From the NCBI GenBank assembly GCA_003971905.1, contig RSEE01000036.1:580417-644416 (forward strand): a stretch of DNA of 64,000 bases. The letters are read 5' to 3'. The notes under the pieces were generated by a model, which searched no databases, was not told the DNA's origin, and worked only from the letters and a program-made list of their open reading frames with translations. Source of the stretch: Moniliella sp. 'wahieum' (lineage: Eukaryota > Basidiomycota > Moniliellomycetes > Moniliellales > Moniliellaceae). Every line of letters begins with the position of its first letter. Positions within the stretch are counted from its first letter, which is position 1. The translations under genes and the position numbers were made by a program. Shown piece after piece: positions 34,828 to 45,471 of the stretch.

Positions 34828-35745
34828 CCCGCAACGGTTGCTTCCGGAGATGGGCCTTGTGCGCAAGCCTGTCCCTGGGCGTGGAGGGGACTGTATTCTA
34901 CTTTGGCTGTCTTCTTTGCCCTCTTCCCTCTTCCCTCTTCCCGTGCACTGTACTGCTGCTGTCTTTCCGTCTTTCCTGCTCGCGTCGAGATTTGTCTGGC
35001 CTGTTCCGTTCGGACTTGATCTTCCCCGACACCCTCTCCCGCACCAACGGGAGGGTTTTTTTGGTGGGAGAGAGGGGGACGTGTTTGTAACCTGTATTTC
35101 GTCCGCTTGATTCTATTGATGTGTTCAACTCAACGTTGAACGTTCACCCTCGTTGGTTGCCTGACCCCACCCCTACGTAAGGTCTCTGCCCTCTACCTCA
35201 GTATTAACGCCCAGGAAGAGCTCAAAGAGCAGCAAATGGGAATGGTGGTCGATGGAGATCAAATTGCTAAGGCGGTGGCGAATCCAAGTCATCATGGAGT
35301 CGGAAACGCCACGTCAGAAAACATCACACGCGCATCACACATGATGTCACTTGGAAGTGACCTTGGCCATAAATGACCAGAGGTCAACACTCAGTCAGAC
35401 GTTTCTCCTCCCCCTGTAGCAGTCCTTGCTTGCTCACCAGTGAGGGTCACTCCCCTTGGCACGGTTAGTCGGCCTCGAGCGACTCTGGAAGCGTAGCTGC
35501 ATTGGTCTGCGCCATGCCTCCTACTTCGCGTGGCCTGCGCCATGCCCTCTACTTCCTGTGGCCTGCACGTCTCAACCACATTGCCATGGCTGTATACCAG
35601 TTGCGAACAATTTTGGGTTAGCACTACTACGTGATGAGGGTAGTCGTGGTGCTCAGCGAAAGGGCACGGGGGGGGGGGGGCAGGGATTCGGCCTGGATGG
35701 TGGATGATTGTATTACGAAATGTACAGAAGATGGCAGGGGCTGGA
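34828..35745. other. Convergent intergenic region
   Basis: About 920 bp between the 3' ends of the Bqt4-like gene and TFB4. It contains an AACGTTGAACGTT element near 35133 and a run of 13 G near 35668. A few frames are open but none has a motif. Confidence 0.5.
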
Positions 35746-37148
35746 TCAGTCGACAGGCATGTCCTCCGCCAGACCTGCTTGTACGAACAACTGTCGTTGC
35801 TGCGCCAGTCGGTCAATGGTAGCGGAAGGAAAGACGGAGCGACACGTGTCGCATTGCTTTTTGGGGTGACAAAGATGCTGAGGCAAACCGAGCAAACGTA
35901 GCCCACCGACACGGTCTGGTGATGACAAAAACACGCAGCGCGAAAATCAACAGCGTCCGAGCCGGGGGTGCGAAGCAATGCCGCGCCCGCTCCCGAGCTG
36001 CCACCGCCAGGCTCACCAGGCCGGACGAGAGAGGCGGACGAGGTGGCGGCGCTGCCACCGGGTAATGGTAAAAATGCAGAGAAGAGAACTTGGACCAAGC
36101 CACCCGTGCCCGTAGGCGTAGTGGGATCAACTTTGCGTCGCTTGGGCGCCTTTTCTTCTGCCTCCTTCGACCCCGAAGGAAGAGCAAGCACGCCAAACCT
36201 TCCGCCGAGCGGGCCAGATCAACACGAAGATAGATGCCCCCCGTGAGGTAGGACGCTTGTTGGAGAAAGACCGAGTCGGGCCCATGTAGCTTGAGCACGA
36301 GATGGGCACGCTTTTTTGCGCGGCAAAAACAGTTCATCATGGCCACATATTGTTCGGACGTATCGCCGGTAACGGATAAGATGAGCAACTTGGGTCGGAA
36401 GCCGGCCCGGCCCGAGGCTCCCGACCCATTGGCGCCGGTTCCAGCCGAGGAGGTGGCCGCCGCACCCACTTTCCCCCCGAGGTGGAGGTGGGATCGGCGG
36501 CGCCCAAGCGATTGATCAGGCAGAGCGACTGCGACAGGGCACGGACCAGCCCCGTTTGGCGATGTTGCGACGTAGTGTTGTCAGCGGGCTCGGCAGGCGC
36601 CGATGCGAAGGCCTTGACGGCGTGACGGATGAGACGGCGGACACCAAAAAGACTTGCGAGTCGAGTGTGGTAAAGTCTTGGAAGGTGTTGGCATCCGGAC
36701 GAGCTCGTTCCCGCCGCTCCTGGCCCGACCGGTCCTGGTCCAGGTCCTCGTCGCTGTCCCCGGCCTCATCGGCGCCCTGCCCGCCTGCCCCGGCACCCAA
36801 CCCACCCGCCGTCGAGTAGAGCAAGCGCGCCTCGGACCCCACCGATCCATACACGGCCACCGCATTGTCGCTCTGCATGGCGACATGCGCATTGAGGAAC
36901 ACAAGCACGTCCGCCAGCGCCTGCTCCAACGCATCCGCCGCACTCTCCCCGGAAGCGGTCGCGACGGAAGCGGCGGTGGCTGTGCGCGTGTGCGCGACAG
37001 AGGACCAGCCCAGCAGGCTGCAGTCAATCACAACTACAAGCAGGTCGGGCACATGGCGCCGCAAGCCCGTGCCGGCAGCACTGGGGACCGGCGCAGACGC
37101 AGCCCCGCCACCGCCACCTCCGTCGGCCCGCAGCTCGTTGGTGGACAT
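35746..37148 (-). CDS. TFB4: TFIIH core subunit Tfb4 (p34)
   Basis: Tfb4/p34 pairs with Ssl1/p44 in the TFIIH core, needed for RNA polymerase II initiation and nucleotide excision repair. ATG at 37148 (MSTNELRADG). The von Willebrand A-like domain begins PDLLVVVIDCSLLGW, then VLVFLNAHVAMQSDNAVAVY, then GFRPKLLILSVTGDTSEQYV, NCFCRAKKRAHLVLKL and DSVFLQQASYLTGGIYLRV. The C-terminal zinc motif reads VDFRAACFCHH, GYVCSVCLSIF, KKQCDTCRSVF, ending AEDMPVD at 35746. All are Tfb4 hallmarks. Compared with the family there are Gly/Ala/Ser-rich insertions and a basic insertion containing KAPKRRKVD just after GGIYLR. Frame slips near 36600, 36480, 36190 and 35880. It is head to head with TFA1. Confidence 0.92.
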
Positions 37149-37329
37149 GGTGGTGGTGGAGCCCACTCGGCCTTGCCCAGCCCCGCCAGCCTAAGATGTC
37201 GGCCGCAGATCCGGGGGGGGGGGGGGGGGGGCGGCGGAATGGGGTTAAATAGCGAGTCACTTCCGCCGCTGAGAACGGGGCCACTCGGTTGGGCAGCGGC
37301 GTGCCCTCTGGTGCGCTCCGGGCGGAACC
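37149..37329. promoter_or_regulatory. 181-bp bidirectional promoter with a G19 run (TFB4/TFA1)
   Basis: The start codons of TFB4 (minus) and TFA1 (plus) are only 181 bp apart. A run of 19 G at 37213-37231 sits in the middle, followed by ggcggcggaat and a ggttaaat segment. The run may exclude nucleosomes; its exact length is the sort of thing a consensus gets wrong. Confidence 0.6.
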
Positions 37330-38979
37330 ATGGATCCTATCCAAGAGCGATCTCGTGGCTCGACCACCCACCACCACCCACCACCACCATCACCAACCTA
37401 CCCGTTGAGGCCGTCGCCTCTCTCTCTCGCCTTGCCTTGTGTGGTCGCCCAGCTTCGATGGCTTGCCGTTTCTGCTGCTGGCCTGGCAGCCCCCGCGGCC
37501 TGGATCGGCGGCCCAACCCCCACCGGGCCGGCACGTACACCCGCCACGCCAGAAGAGTGGACAAGATCCAGCACCTGCTCCAGGTCATTGCGGCGCATGG
37601 TTTTATGACGATGCCGCAGTCATGGTCCTGGACCAGGTCATGCGGTTTCGCGTGATCCCCGTCGACCTGTTGGCGGGCCGGTTGGGCGTGACACCAAAAA
37701 TCCAAGGTTGTGGCCAAAAAGTTGCTCGATGACCAACTTATTGCCGAGGACGGCCGCTCCGAGGTCCCTGCCGGCACGCCCAATCCAACCATCGTGATCG
37801 AAAAGGGTTCCGTACCAGCCCGGATGCGACCCGCAACGGAGGTACTACTACCTGTTTGATCCGCATTTTGCATTCCTCGCCATCAAGTGGCGGATTGGAG
37901 AAATGTACAAATCGATCGAAGCCGTTACGGCCTCGGTCGACGCCCTAACTACCAGGGGGTAACTTTGTCCCCAATGCGGAGCCAAATTTACCTCGTTTGA
38001 TGCCGCGCGTCTTTTTGACCCCAACACCAACGACTTTCGCTGCGAGACACCTGGATGCTACATGAGCTCCGTGCCGACGAGGATCGGGCGTCGGCTAAGC
38101 GCAGGAAGACAAGATGAAGCGTTTCAACGACAGTTGCCTACCTTTTGTCCATCCTTCATCAACTCGATGGAGTGCAGCTGCCATCGTCTGTATCTCGCTC
38201 CCTGTCCTCCCTTCTTCGCTCTGCCTGCTGACTTCTTTGGTACAGGGTGAATTTGGAAGAGTGGCTGCTGACAATGGTAAGGCCGAATGGAAGGCCTACG
38301 ACTGAACGACAAGGAGGTCCAGGCTGCGTAGAGGTCTCCCCGTGGCGGCAGCCCCGCGCCCGATGCCAAGCCTGTGATCAACGTTGAGCGGGACGAAGAT
38401 GGGATTGCGATTGCAACGGGCTCGAACAACTCGATTGCGACAGGATTGCAGGGTGATGTGTCGGCGGTGCTGGACCCCGAAGCGGCCGAGGCAAGGGCGC
38501 GGGAAGAGCCGAGCTCAAGGCCAAGACGGCCGAATCGAACGCGCTCCCAGCATGGCACTTGACCAGTACCGTTCTCGGGGAGAAAACAACGCTTGGGTTG
38601 CAGGAGGACAAGAGGCAAGCCGGAATGGGCTTTGCGCCTGCCAGTACTGGTGCGCCGGGCAAGGCGAACGGGGCAAGCTGGGTCGCTCGCTGCGCCCGGC
38701 ACGAAACCCGAGGGGCAAGATACGGACACATACGACTATTAGCCTCGATGCTGGAGCAGGAGGCGAGGAGGAAGGAGGAGTTTGACGAAGTGGATGCCCC
38801 CAGCCTTGGCACCACTCCGAGCGCCGGCGCGGCCAAGCGGCCTCTCGAGGACGGCGGCGCCGAGGCTGGCCCGATGCCGCAGCCAAACGCGCACGGACCG
38901 AGCCACCGCCGCCCACCGCGTCTCCTGCGCCTGCCGCGAAGGAAGAGGAGGGGAGGAGGAGGAGTTTGAGGAGGTGTGA
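37330..38979 (+). CDS. TFA1: TFIIE large subunit (TFIIE alpha, Tfa1)
   Basis: TFIIE alpha recruits TFIIH to the RNA polymerase II pre-initiation complex. The ATG at 37330 (MDPIQERSRG) is followed by a His/Pro tract and NLPVEAVASLSRL. The winged-helix part reads FYDDAAVMVLDQVMRFRVIP, VDLLAGRLGVTPK and LLDDQLIAEDGRSEV, then YYYLFDPHFAFLAIKWRI. The zinc ribbon is CPQCGAKFTSFDAARLF with NDFRCETPGC, a C-x2-C...C-x4-C arrangement. Later DKMKRFND, NALPAWHLTSTVLGEKTTLG and an acidic EEEFEEV end at 38979 are typical of Tfa1. The stretch 37440-37590 between SLSRL and FYDD does not fit the family and may be an insertion or a badly damaged piece. Many one-base slips (for example near 37600, 37705, 37815, 37960, 38060, 38510, 38735, 38940). 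Confidence 0.88.
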
Positions 38980-39510
38980 TGGATGGTGTTGGGCCGTCGG
39001 ACGAATAAATGCATGTCAAACCGGCGAACCACTCGACGGCCAGCGGAGACAGCGCGTGTCAGGCTAGTCACCCTTGTTGGTGGGACGCGTGATGCGTCAC
39101 GTGCAGAGAAGGAAGCATCACGCTTGGGCGCAAACGCCGCCAGGCACCACGCGTGAGGCTGCACTCTTGAAACATAGATCCCTGTGGCGGCGGAGGATGT
39201 TGAATTGGAGTGGCTGCCATCGTGATTTCCCCGCCGGCAGCCACCATCCCATCGCCATCGCCACCATCCACCACCACCACCGTCGCCATTGCCATCGCCA
39301 TTGCCATCGCCATTGCCATCGCCATTGCCATCACCGAGCACCCGTCTCCTGTTTCATCCCCCCACGTGTCCCCCGTCTGCACCCGCTCCCCCTGCTGTCT
39401 GCTTTGCGGCCGCGCCAACTCTCCTGCGTCCGGCTCATCGCTCCCACTCCCCACCGCGCGCGCCCCACTGCATTACGCCACACCACGCCCCTCCTCCTGG
39501 CCCTCTTCTC
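38980..39510. other. Intergenic region upstream of CDH1
   Basis: Contains a GTCACGTG E-box near 39095-39102 and a CCATTG/CCATCG microsatellite. The first exon boundary of CDH1 is not certain, so the 3' part may include a leader. Confidence 0.45.
39283..39332. repeat. CCATTG/CCATCG microsatellite
   Basis: Alternating gccatt and gccatc hexamers, about eight in a row. They give Ala-Ile or Met-Ala runs in some frames, which produces false open frames on both strands. Confidence 0.8.
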
Positions 39511-41738
39511 ATGTACCACTCGGAATTTGGCCGCCGCCTCCGCTCAAATCGGGCGGAAGCTCCTCGCTCGTCGTCCCTCCTGGCAGTGGTGCCCACTCGA
39601 GACTCTCGTCGCCCCTCCCTCCTCTCTCTGGCAACAACCGGAACGAGCCTCGCCTCTTCCTCCCGCTCTTCCGCCCCCTCTCCCTCGCTGGTGTGTCTGG
39701 GCCTCTGACGCAGTAGACCAGGACCCTCCTTCACTGGGCCCCTCCCATTCCGGCCGCGTCGCTCCGCCGCCAAACGCAGACGCCGCTCCTCCCAACTTTC
39801 CGGCGGTTTACGTCACGCCGCGTCTTCGGAGAGCCTTCATTCGTCCCCGACGAAAAGCATCAGCCGCTCGCTTGGCGCCGGACCCCCCCCATCTCGCCCC
39901 CTCGTACCTCGGCTGCAGGGTTGTCAGCTTCAATCGGATCAGCCCAGACGTCCCACTCGGCTAGGAGACGCAACGTCTTTGTTGATCGCTTCATCCCCAC
40001 TCGCCACGGTGACGACTTGCACGACGCTTACCATCTCTTGGACGACCATCCCGCGTCTCCTACCTACGGAAAAAAGGTCTGCCCCGTTGATACGGATGCG
40101 CAAAAGGGTGTGTACCACTTTCCTTCTGGTTTGGGCTAGATACTGACAGAGCTGCGACAGCGGAAGCCTCCCAAGCTTTCTCTTCGGTTCTCGGGACCGA
40201 GCTCTTTGGAGATACCGCCTCGGGTGCTGCGGCACGAGCTTACGTGCTCAATGGCAGGACCAACAGCACCAGCCTTGACCCTACTGATCGGCCTACCTCC
40301 CCTGGGCCATCAAACTCCAGTGGCGCTCCCTCTGTGCCTGCCCGTTCCCCCCGCACACCCGGGAAACGAAACCTGCTGGTTTATTCCCCTTCGGGCAAAG
40401 CCAGCCGCTCCTTCCAAGCGCCAGGGCTAGGCTCAACACCCACCTCAGGCGAGGGCCTGTTTGGTTTGGGCGACGCGTCCAGAGAAGACACCAGCTTCTC
40501 CATCGACTCACCTCTGCATCAATCCTATTCGACCTCGCCTGTCAAGGTCGAGTCGCAACGCCTGCTTCTCGGTCCCAGGAGGGCACCGAGGGTGCTGCCC
40601 AAGGTGCCCTTCAAAGTTCTCGATGCACCGTATTTGGCTGATGACTTCTACCTCAACCTGGTAGATTGGTCGAGTCAAAATACACTCGGTGTTGGCTTGG
40701 GTTCGTGTGTCTATCTCTGGTCAGCCAAGAACAGCGCCATCACAGCGCTTTGTGATCTCAAGAACCAGCAAGATAAAGTTACCTCACTTTCTTGGACTGG
40801 ACGTGGGTCCCACATTGCCGTTGGGACAGATCGGGGGCAAGTCCAGATTTGGGATACGGACCATTGCCGCCTAGTTCGTACCATGTCCGGCCACACTTCG
40901 CGCGTTGGCGCCTTGGCCTGGAACGAGCACGTTGTCACATCTGGCTCGCGGGATCAGAGTATCATACACTGGGACGTCCGTGTCCCCGATCCCGCCATCC
41001 AAACATTGACCGCCCATCGACAAGAAGTGTGTGGCCTGCGCTGGAACACGGAGCTGAACCAACTCGTCTCGGGCGGCAACGATAATCGGGTGTACGTCTG
41101 GGACGGCATGCGCGCCGACCCGCTGTGGAGGTTCAATGAGCATCGTGCGGCTGTCAAGGCGGTGGCTTGGTCGCCCCATCAGGCTGGCTTGCTCGCTTCC
41201 GGGGGCGGTGGTACAGCGATAAACGACTGTGCTTTTGGAACACGTTGACGGGGGAACGGGTTGGGTCGGTACATACGGGCTCGCAGGTGTGCAACGTGGC
41301 GTGGAGCAAGACGGCCAACGAGGTGGTGTCGACGCATGGCTTTTCCGGCGGGCGGTGCAAAACCAGATCATGGTGTGGAGGTACACCAACCCGCACTCGC
41401 ACAACCCCATTGGCATCCATGCCTCCGCCAGCCAGGCATGGGGCGGGATGAACGCCGCGGCCAGCACCTCCTCGCTCTTGTCCCACTCCTCTCCCTCGGC
41501 CGACGTGCTCGGTGGCGACGACGCAGATGCGGGCGGGATGGTGCTGCAGCCGATGGCTACGTTGACCGGCCACACCATGCGCGTTCTCTATCTCGCCATG
41601 TCCCCGGATGGCGATACGATTGTGACCGGCGCAGGGGACGAGACGCTGCGGTTCTGGGACCTCAACGCGCCGTCGCGCCGAGCAATCGAGAAGCGGGCGC
41701 AGAGCACAACGCTCAACCCTTTTGCGCGCCTGCGGTAG
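39511..41738 (+). CDS. CDH1: APC/C activator Cdh1 (Fizzy-related, WD40)
   Basis: Cdh1 brings substrates to the anaphase-promoting complex in late mitosis and G1. The start at 39511 (MYHSEFGRRLRSN) is tentative because the Ser/Pro-rich N-terminus is frame-damaged. The C-box VDRFIPTR is near 39980-40005. An intron at 40108-40160 (GTGTGT donor, CTGAC branch) is in phase. Next come SPVKVESQRLLLGPRR, the Cdh1-type KVLDAPYLADDFYLNLVDWS, and seven WD repeats (CVYLWSA, VQIWDTD, HTSRVGALAWNEH, HRQEVCGLRWN, VYVWDG, RLCFWNTLTGERVGS, LTGHTMRVLYLAMSPDG). DDFYLNLVDWSS and the HTSRVGALAWN block separate it from Cdc20. About 60 low-complexity residues are inserted between repeats 6 and 7. The protein ends NPFARLR, so the usual Ile-Arg tail is Leu-Arg. 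Slips near 41215 and 41345. Confidence 0.92.
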
Positions 41739-42712
41739 AGCAAGTCAGGCGAGGAGGGGCACTGCTGGGGTAGGGGGTATGGATTGTGGCCAGGCACGCG
41801 GGTGCCTAGTGTGGGTGTGTACGCTGTGGAAGGGGCGGGAATGCTGCGCCTGCTGCGCCTCGACTCTGCCGAGAATCCATTGTACAGTGTAGCAACTCAG
41901 AAATCGTCCGTCCGGGACAGCCATCGCATGATCATCAAGGCGGCCTGACGCCTGAGACGGGACAGGCGGAGCCAACGGCGACGCGTGCTGGCCTCGCGCG
42001 TGCCCACCACCACGACTGCTGCTCATCCTCCAACCCTCCAGCCACAGCTGGGTGGCTCTGGGACGAAAGGAGGCCGACTTGAGGCATGGTAGACGAGTGT
42101 TTATGTTAGCACAACGATAGTGTTCTCCCCATCGGCCGTAGGGGGAGCAGTCTGCGTCCAGGCAGAACAAGTGACGGTACGCGCGCTGGACGCTGGCAAT
42201 TGCGTGCGCCCGCGGCTGCTGAAAGGACTTGGAGAAGTTGGCCTCTCCTCCGCCTTATAGAACGCGGGGGGGTTCGAACAGGGCGCCGTCTCGAACGGCT
42301 GGGAAGGCAGTACTCGTGGTGTTGCTACTTAGTACTTAACACTTGTTGGCCTACTTTCCTCGCCACCCTTCTCCCCTTCCTCTCTGTTTCGCTCGACGCG
42401 ATGCTTGAATCAATATTCAATGCTCGCTGGGTCGTTCCAGCGATTATAATCGTGGACACATCCCGCAGGGGAGCAGTGTGTACCCTGCCGGCGACCGGAG
42501 ATGGAAGTGTGAAGCCGGCGGGGAAACTGGATGCCTGTGGATGGAATGTCGCACACTGCCCCCGTCCCCCGTCCCCCGCCCCCCCCGGGCTGGTCTGTGC
42601 GCCTCGGCGAGGCGCGGCGTACAAAAGCGCGACCACAGCCGATCCCCTGCACGGACATCTCACCACCTTCGCCGCCGCCCGCCCTTCGTCCGTACTCGCA
42701 CCACCGCCCCTA
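41739..42712. other. Intergenic region
   Basis: No supported gene. The part before 42713 is C/T-rich and carries a run of 9 C or so near 42575; it is the promoter and leader of the small Tyr-rich gene. Confidence 0.45.
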
Positions 42713-43025
42713 ATGTCCCAAAAGTCGTACTCGGACAACCGTGGGCAGTCCTACACCTACACTGGCTCCGGCACCAACAGCCAGGGCAACCACTATTGCT
42801 CGCGCGACTACGGCGCAGGCACGGCCAACAGCTACCACTACTCGAACTGTGTGTCGATTCATTCTCGTCTCTTCCCTTGCTTCTCAGCGTGCTAACCCAG
42901 CAGCAGCCAACGGAAGTTACTATTACGCCAACTCGGACGGAAGTACCTACTACAACAATGGATCGGGGCAGTCCACCTACACCTCGTCCAACGGGTACTC
43001 GGTTAGCAAGTCAGACAGCAAGTGA
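42713..43025 (+). CDS. Small Tyr/Ser/Gly/Asn-rich protein
   Basis: An 85-residue protein with no known function. It begins MSQKSYSDNRGQSYTYTGSG, continues HYCSRDYGAGTANSYHYSN, and after a 55-bp intron (42849-42903, GTGTGT donor, GCTAAC branch) reads NGSYYYANSDGSTYYNNGSG and ends GYSVSKSDSK. The intron closes the frame exactly, and this is one of the few genes here with no frame slip. Similar short Tyr/Ser/Gly-rich proteins with NSDGSYYY-like repeats are common in fungi as conserved hypotheticals. No signal peptide or membrane segment. The composition suggests a disordered or self-associating protein; that is inference only. Confidence 0.75.
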
Positions 43026-44273
43026 GAAGCGCTGTTGCGACTGGGGCCCAAGGCCCCATCCCTAAATCCTCTCCTTCTGGCGCCGTTTGCCTACCAGCAA
43101 GGGTCGTACGAAACCGGCTATGAATAGCGCTCCTAGACAAAACGCGTTGGGTGTGTTTTGATTTGTAGCACATGTGCTGATGATCGGGCAGACACCTTCG
43201 TATCGTGGTAGAGATGACCTGCTGGTGGCGGTCAATGTTAGTAGGATACCTCCTCGAAAAGGAGGAGAAATAACAGGACCGCAACCACGAGGGTTTCTGG
43301 CGTTCGGTTAAAGCCGATGCGATGAAAGGCTTTCTGCCTAAACTGTCGAGCCTTAGTTCATCATCTTTTCATCTACTCATAACTGACACTGTGAAGATCT
43401 TCGCGACGACACTTTGCAATATGTCTTTCGATGAAAGGTTTGAAGTCCTGAAGGGCCTGAGTCGAGGGAGATGCAATCACACTAGCGGTGGTGGTGATAT
43501 AAGCAAACCAGCAACGCCTACAGAGGAACATCAAGCAGCCAATCGCCACCAGGGGGGGCTAGGCTGCGGAACAAGGAAAACAGAAGCGAGAAAACAACTG
43601 AACTTCTAAGCCTGCCACGGAGGGACTGAAAGGGCGTTGGCCAAAACACACGAGCCACCCGCGGTGGCTCAACACTTTTCCCCGGGCCAAAGGACCAAAA
43701 GAAATCCGGAGGCCAAAATACGGTAAGAAAGAACCATCAGTCGAGAAGAACTGGGAGCTAAATCGAATCGCAAAGAAGTAGAAAGGAGTTTGGGTATAGC
43801 CCAACAGGTTTGGTGAGCTACAACCAGGGAGATCATGATGAAGAGAGCTGGTGAATCACAAGCTTGTCGCGATATGGATGCGTTCTCGAACCTCCTACGT
43901 GATACCACACTCGGGATAAGGGCGACTCCAGCGGAAGGGCAAGCAGGCCGTGCTGGTGGGCAAAAACACGATCCATATGAAGACGCTGTTGGAACCAGAC
44001 TCAACCAGGGCAAAAGAAGGGAGATCGGAGCTGGGGACGGGGACGCGGACGAAGAACCACAGGGCGCAAATGAACAAGGACTGCGAAAGATCCTGAAGAA
44101 GGCCGCCTGTATGGGGCCGATGGCTGCCTCAGACAGAACCAGCCGTGGAAGATTTGGCCTGGCGAGCCGGGGGCGGACCGTCAAGCGGGCAGTGTGTTTT
44201 GGGCAATGCGGTGGTCACGGGTGCCGCAAAAGTAGCAGGATCCTTTCACGCTCTATGCTCCCGATGCCGCGCT
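43026..44273. other. Unexplained lower-GC region between small gene and LTR
   Basis: About 1.25 kb with composition unlike the genes on its left. It has frames on both strands: plus 43421 (MSFDERFEVLKGLSRGR, in a frame ending 43609) and plus 43835-44317 (MMKRAGESQACRDMDAF, basic, ending across the LTR edge with a CFGQCGGHGC stretch that loosely recalls a gag zinc knuckle). I cannot assign either. It may be another degraded mobile element. Confidence 0.35.
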
Positions 44274-44454
44274 TGTCACAGTCGGGGCTAAGGCGAGGGA
44301 GACCAGGATCGGACTAGGCCAAGGGGTGTAGCAATCGTTCGTGGGGAAGAAGCAAGAACAGAGGACATGGTGCGAAGTGGAAGGAACAGGGAAGGAGCGA
44401 GACGCTCGAGACGAAGGAATTGGAAATGGGAGCGAGATCAGCCAAACTATGACA
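44274..44454 (-). repeat. 3' LTR of a Ty3/gypsy chromovirus (181 bp)
   Basis: On the minus strand the pol stop codon is followed at once by a polypurine tract (AAAGGGGGC) and then TGTCATAG, the classic start of an LTR. Reading on, CTGTGACA at 44281-44274 is an imperfect inverted copy (7 of 8), giving TG...CA ends and a 181-bp LTR. No second LTR is present, so the ends are inferred from sequence rules. Confidence 0.65.
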
Positions 44455-44464
44455 TTGCCCCCTT

Positions 44465-45471
44465 TCAGACCTCATCTCCCGGGCGGCGACGAAGGCGAGA
44501 GAGGGCGAGTCGGCGGGCATGGGAGACAGGCTTATCGGGGTAGAGGGCGTGGAAACGAACCACTGGCTCGGCGTCATGAGACATGTCCGCAGCGGGTACC
44601 CACTCCCTCTCGTGGACAGGATAGCCCCGGAAGTGAACAAAGTACTCAATGCGGCCTCCACGACCCTTGCGGCGAGAGTCGAGGACATGCTCGACCTCGT
44701 GATGAACCGCACCATCATCAGCAAACTCGGGGAGAGGAGGCGGGGGCTCGATCAAGCGGGCAGGGACCACGTCACCAGGGGTGTAGGCTCGCAAGCGGGA
44801 CACATGGAACACGTCATGGAGGTGTAGGTAGTCGGGGAGGCGGACCTGGTACGCGGCGCGGCCCACGGCGCGGACAATGGGAAAGGGGCCGAGGTAGCGA
44901 TAGTCCAGGCCGTCAGAAGGCCTGGCTGGACACATACCCGTCCCGACGGACCAAAACAGGCTGGCCAGCAGTGAAGGAAGCCGCCTCGGTGCGCTGCTGA
45001 TCGGCATAATGCTTGTAGCGTTCTTGGGCCGCGGCGAGCGTGCGGCGGGCCACCGCCTGGGCCGAACGCAAATCCTCCAGATATGACGCAGCATCGGGCA
45101 CGGGCGAAGTGGAGGGCTCCAACTCCCCCGGGGGAGTAACCATAGGTGAGGACAAAGGGGGACTGGTGGGTGCTCGAGTGGGAGGACGAGTTGTAGGCGA
45201 ATTCGGCCGTGGGGAGGAGATCGAACCAGTTGGACTGCTGCTCGTCGAGGTAGCAGCGGAGGTACTGTTCGAGGATCTGGTTGAGTCGCTCAGTCTGGCC
45301 GTCCGTCTGGGGGTGGTACGCGGTGCTGAGGCTCGACTTGATGCCCAAGTCGGCACACAAGGCTTGCCAGAAGTGGCTTGTGAAGGTCGGTCCCCGATCA
45401 CTCACCAGATCCCGGGGAACGCCATGGTAGCGAAAGACCTGGTGTACAAACTGGCGCGTGTTACGGGCCAT
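44465..45471 (-). pseudogene. Integrase-chromodomain fragment of chromovirus pol
   Basis: Starts inside the integrase core at ARNTRQFVHQVFRYHG; the second catalytic Asp is in LVSDRGPTF and the Glu in HPQTDGQTERLNQ, while the first Asp is lost with the truncation. A slip near 45125 leads to RRTLAAAQERYKHYADQQR, another near 44930 to DYRYLGPFPIV and LHDVFHVSRLRAY. The chromodomain reads HEVEHVLDSRRKGRGG, EYFVHFRGYPVHEREWVPA, with the aromatic residues expected for methyl-lysine binding, and the stop at 44465 follows RPGDEV. It cannot be active. Chromodomains of this family direct insertion to heterochromatin. Confidence 0.85.

Larger units (their letters stand above)
44274..45471 (-). mobile_element. 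5'-truncated Ty3/gypsy chromovirus remnant
   Basis: Consists of the end of pol (integrase core tail, C-terminal domain and chromodomain), the polypurine tract and the 3' LTR. Gag, protease, reverse transcriptase, RNase H and the 5' LTR are missing. The break is sharp at about 45471, where the integrase homology stops and unrelated sequence leads to the satellite. Confidence 0.8.
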
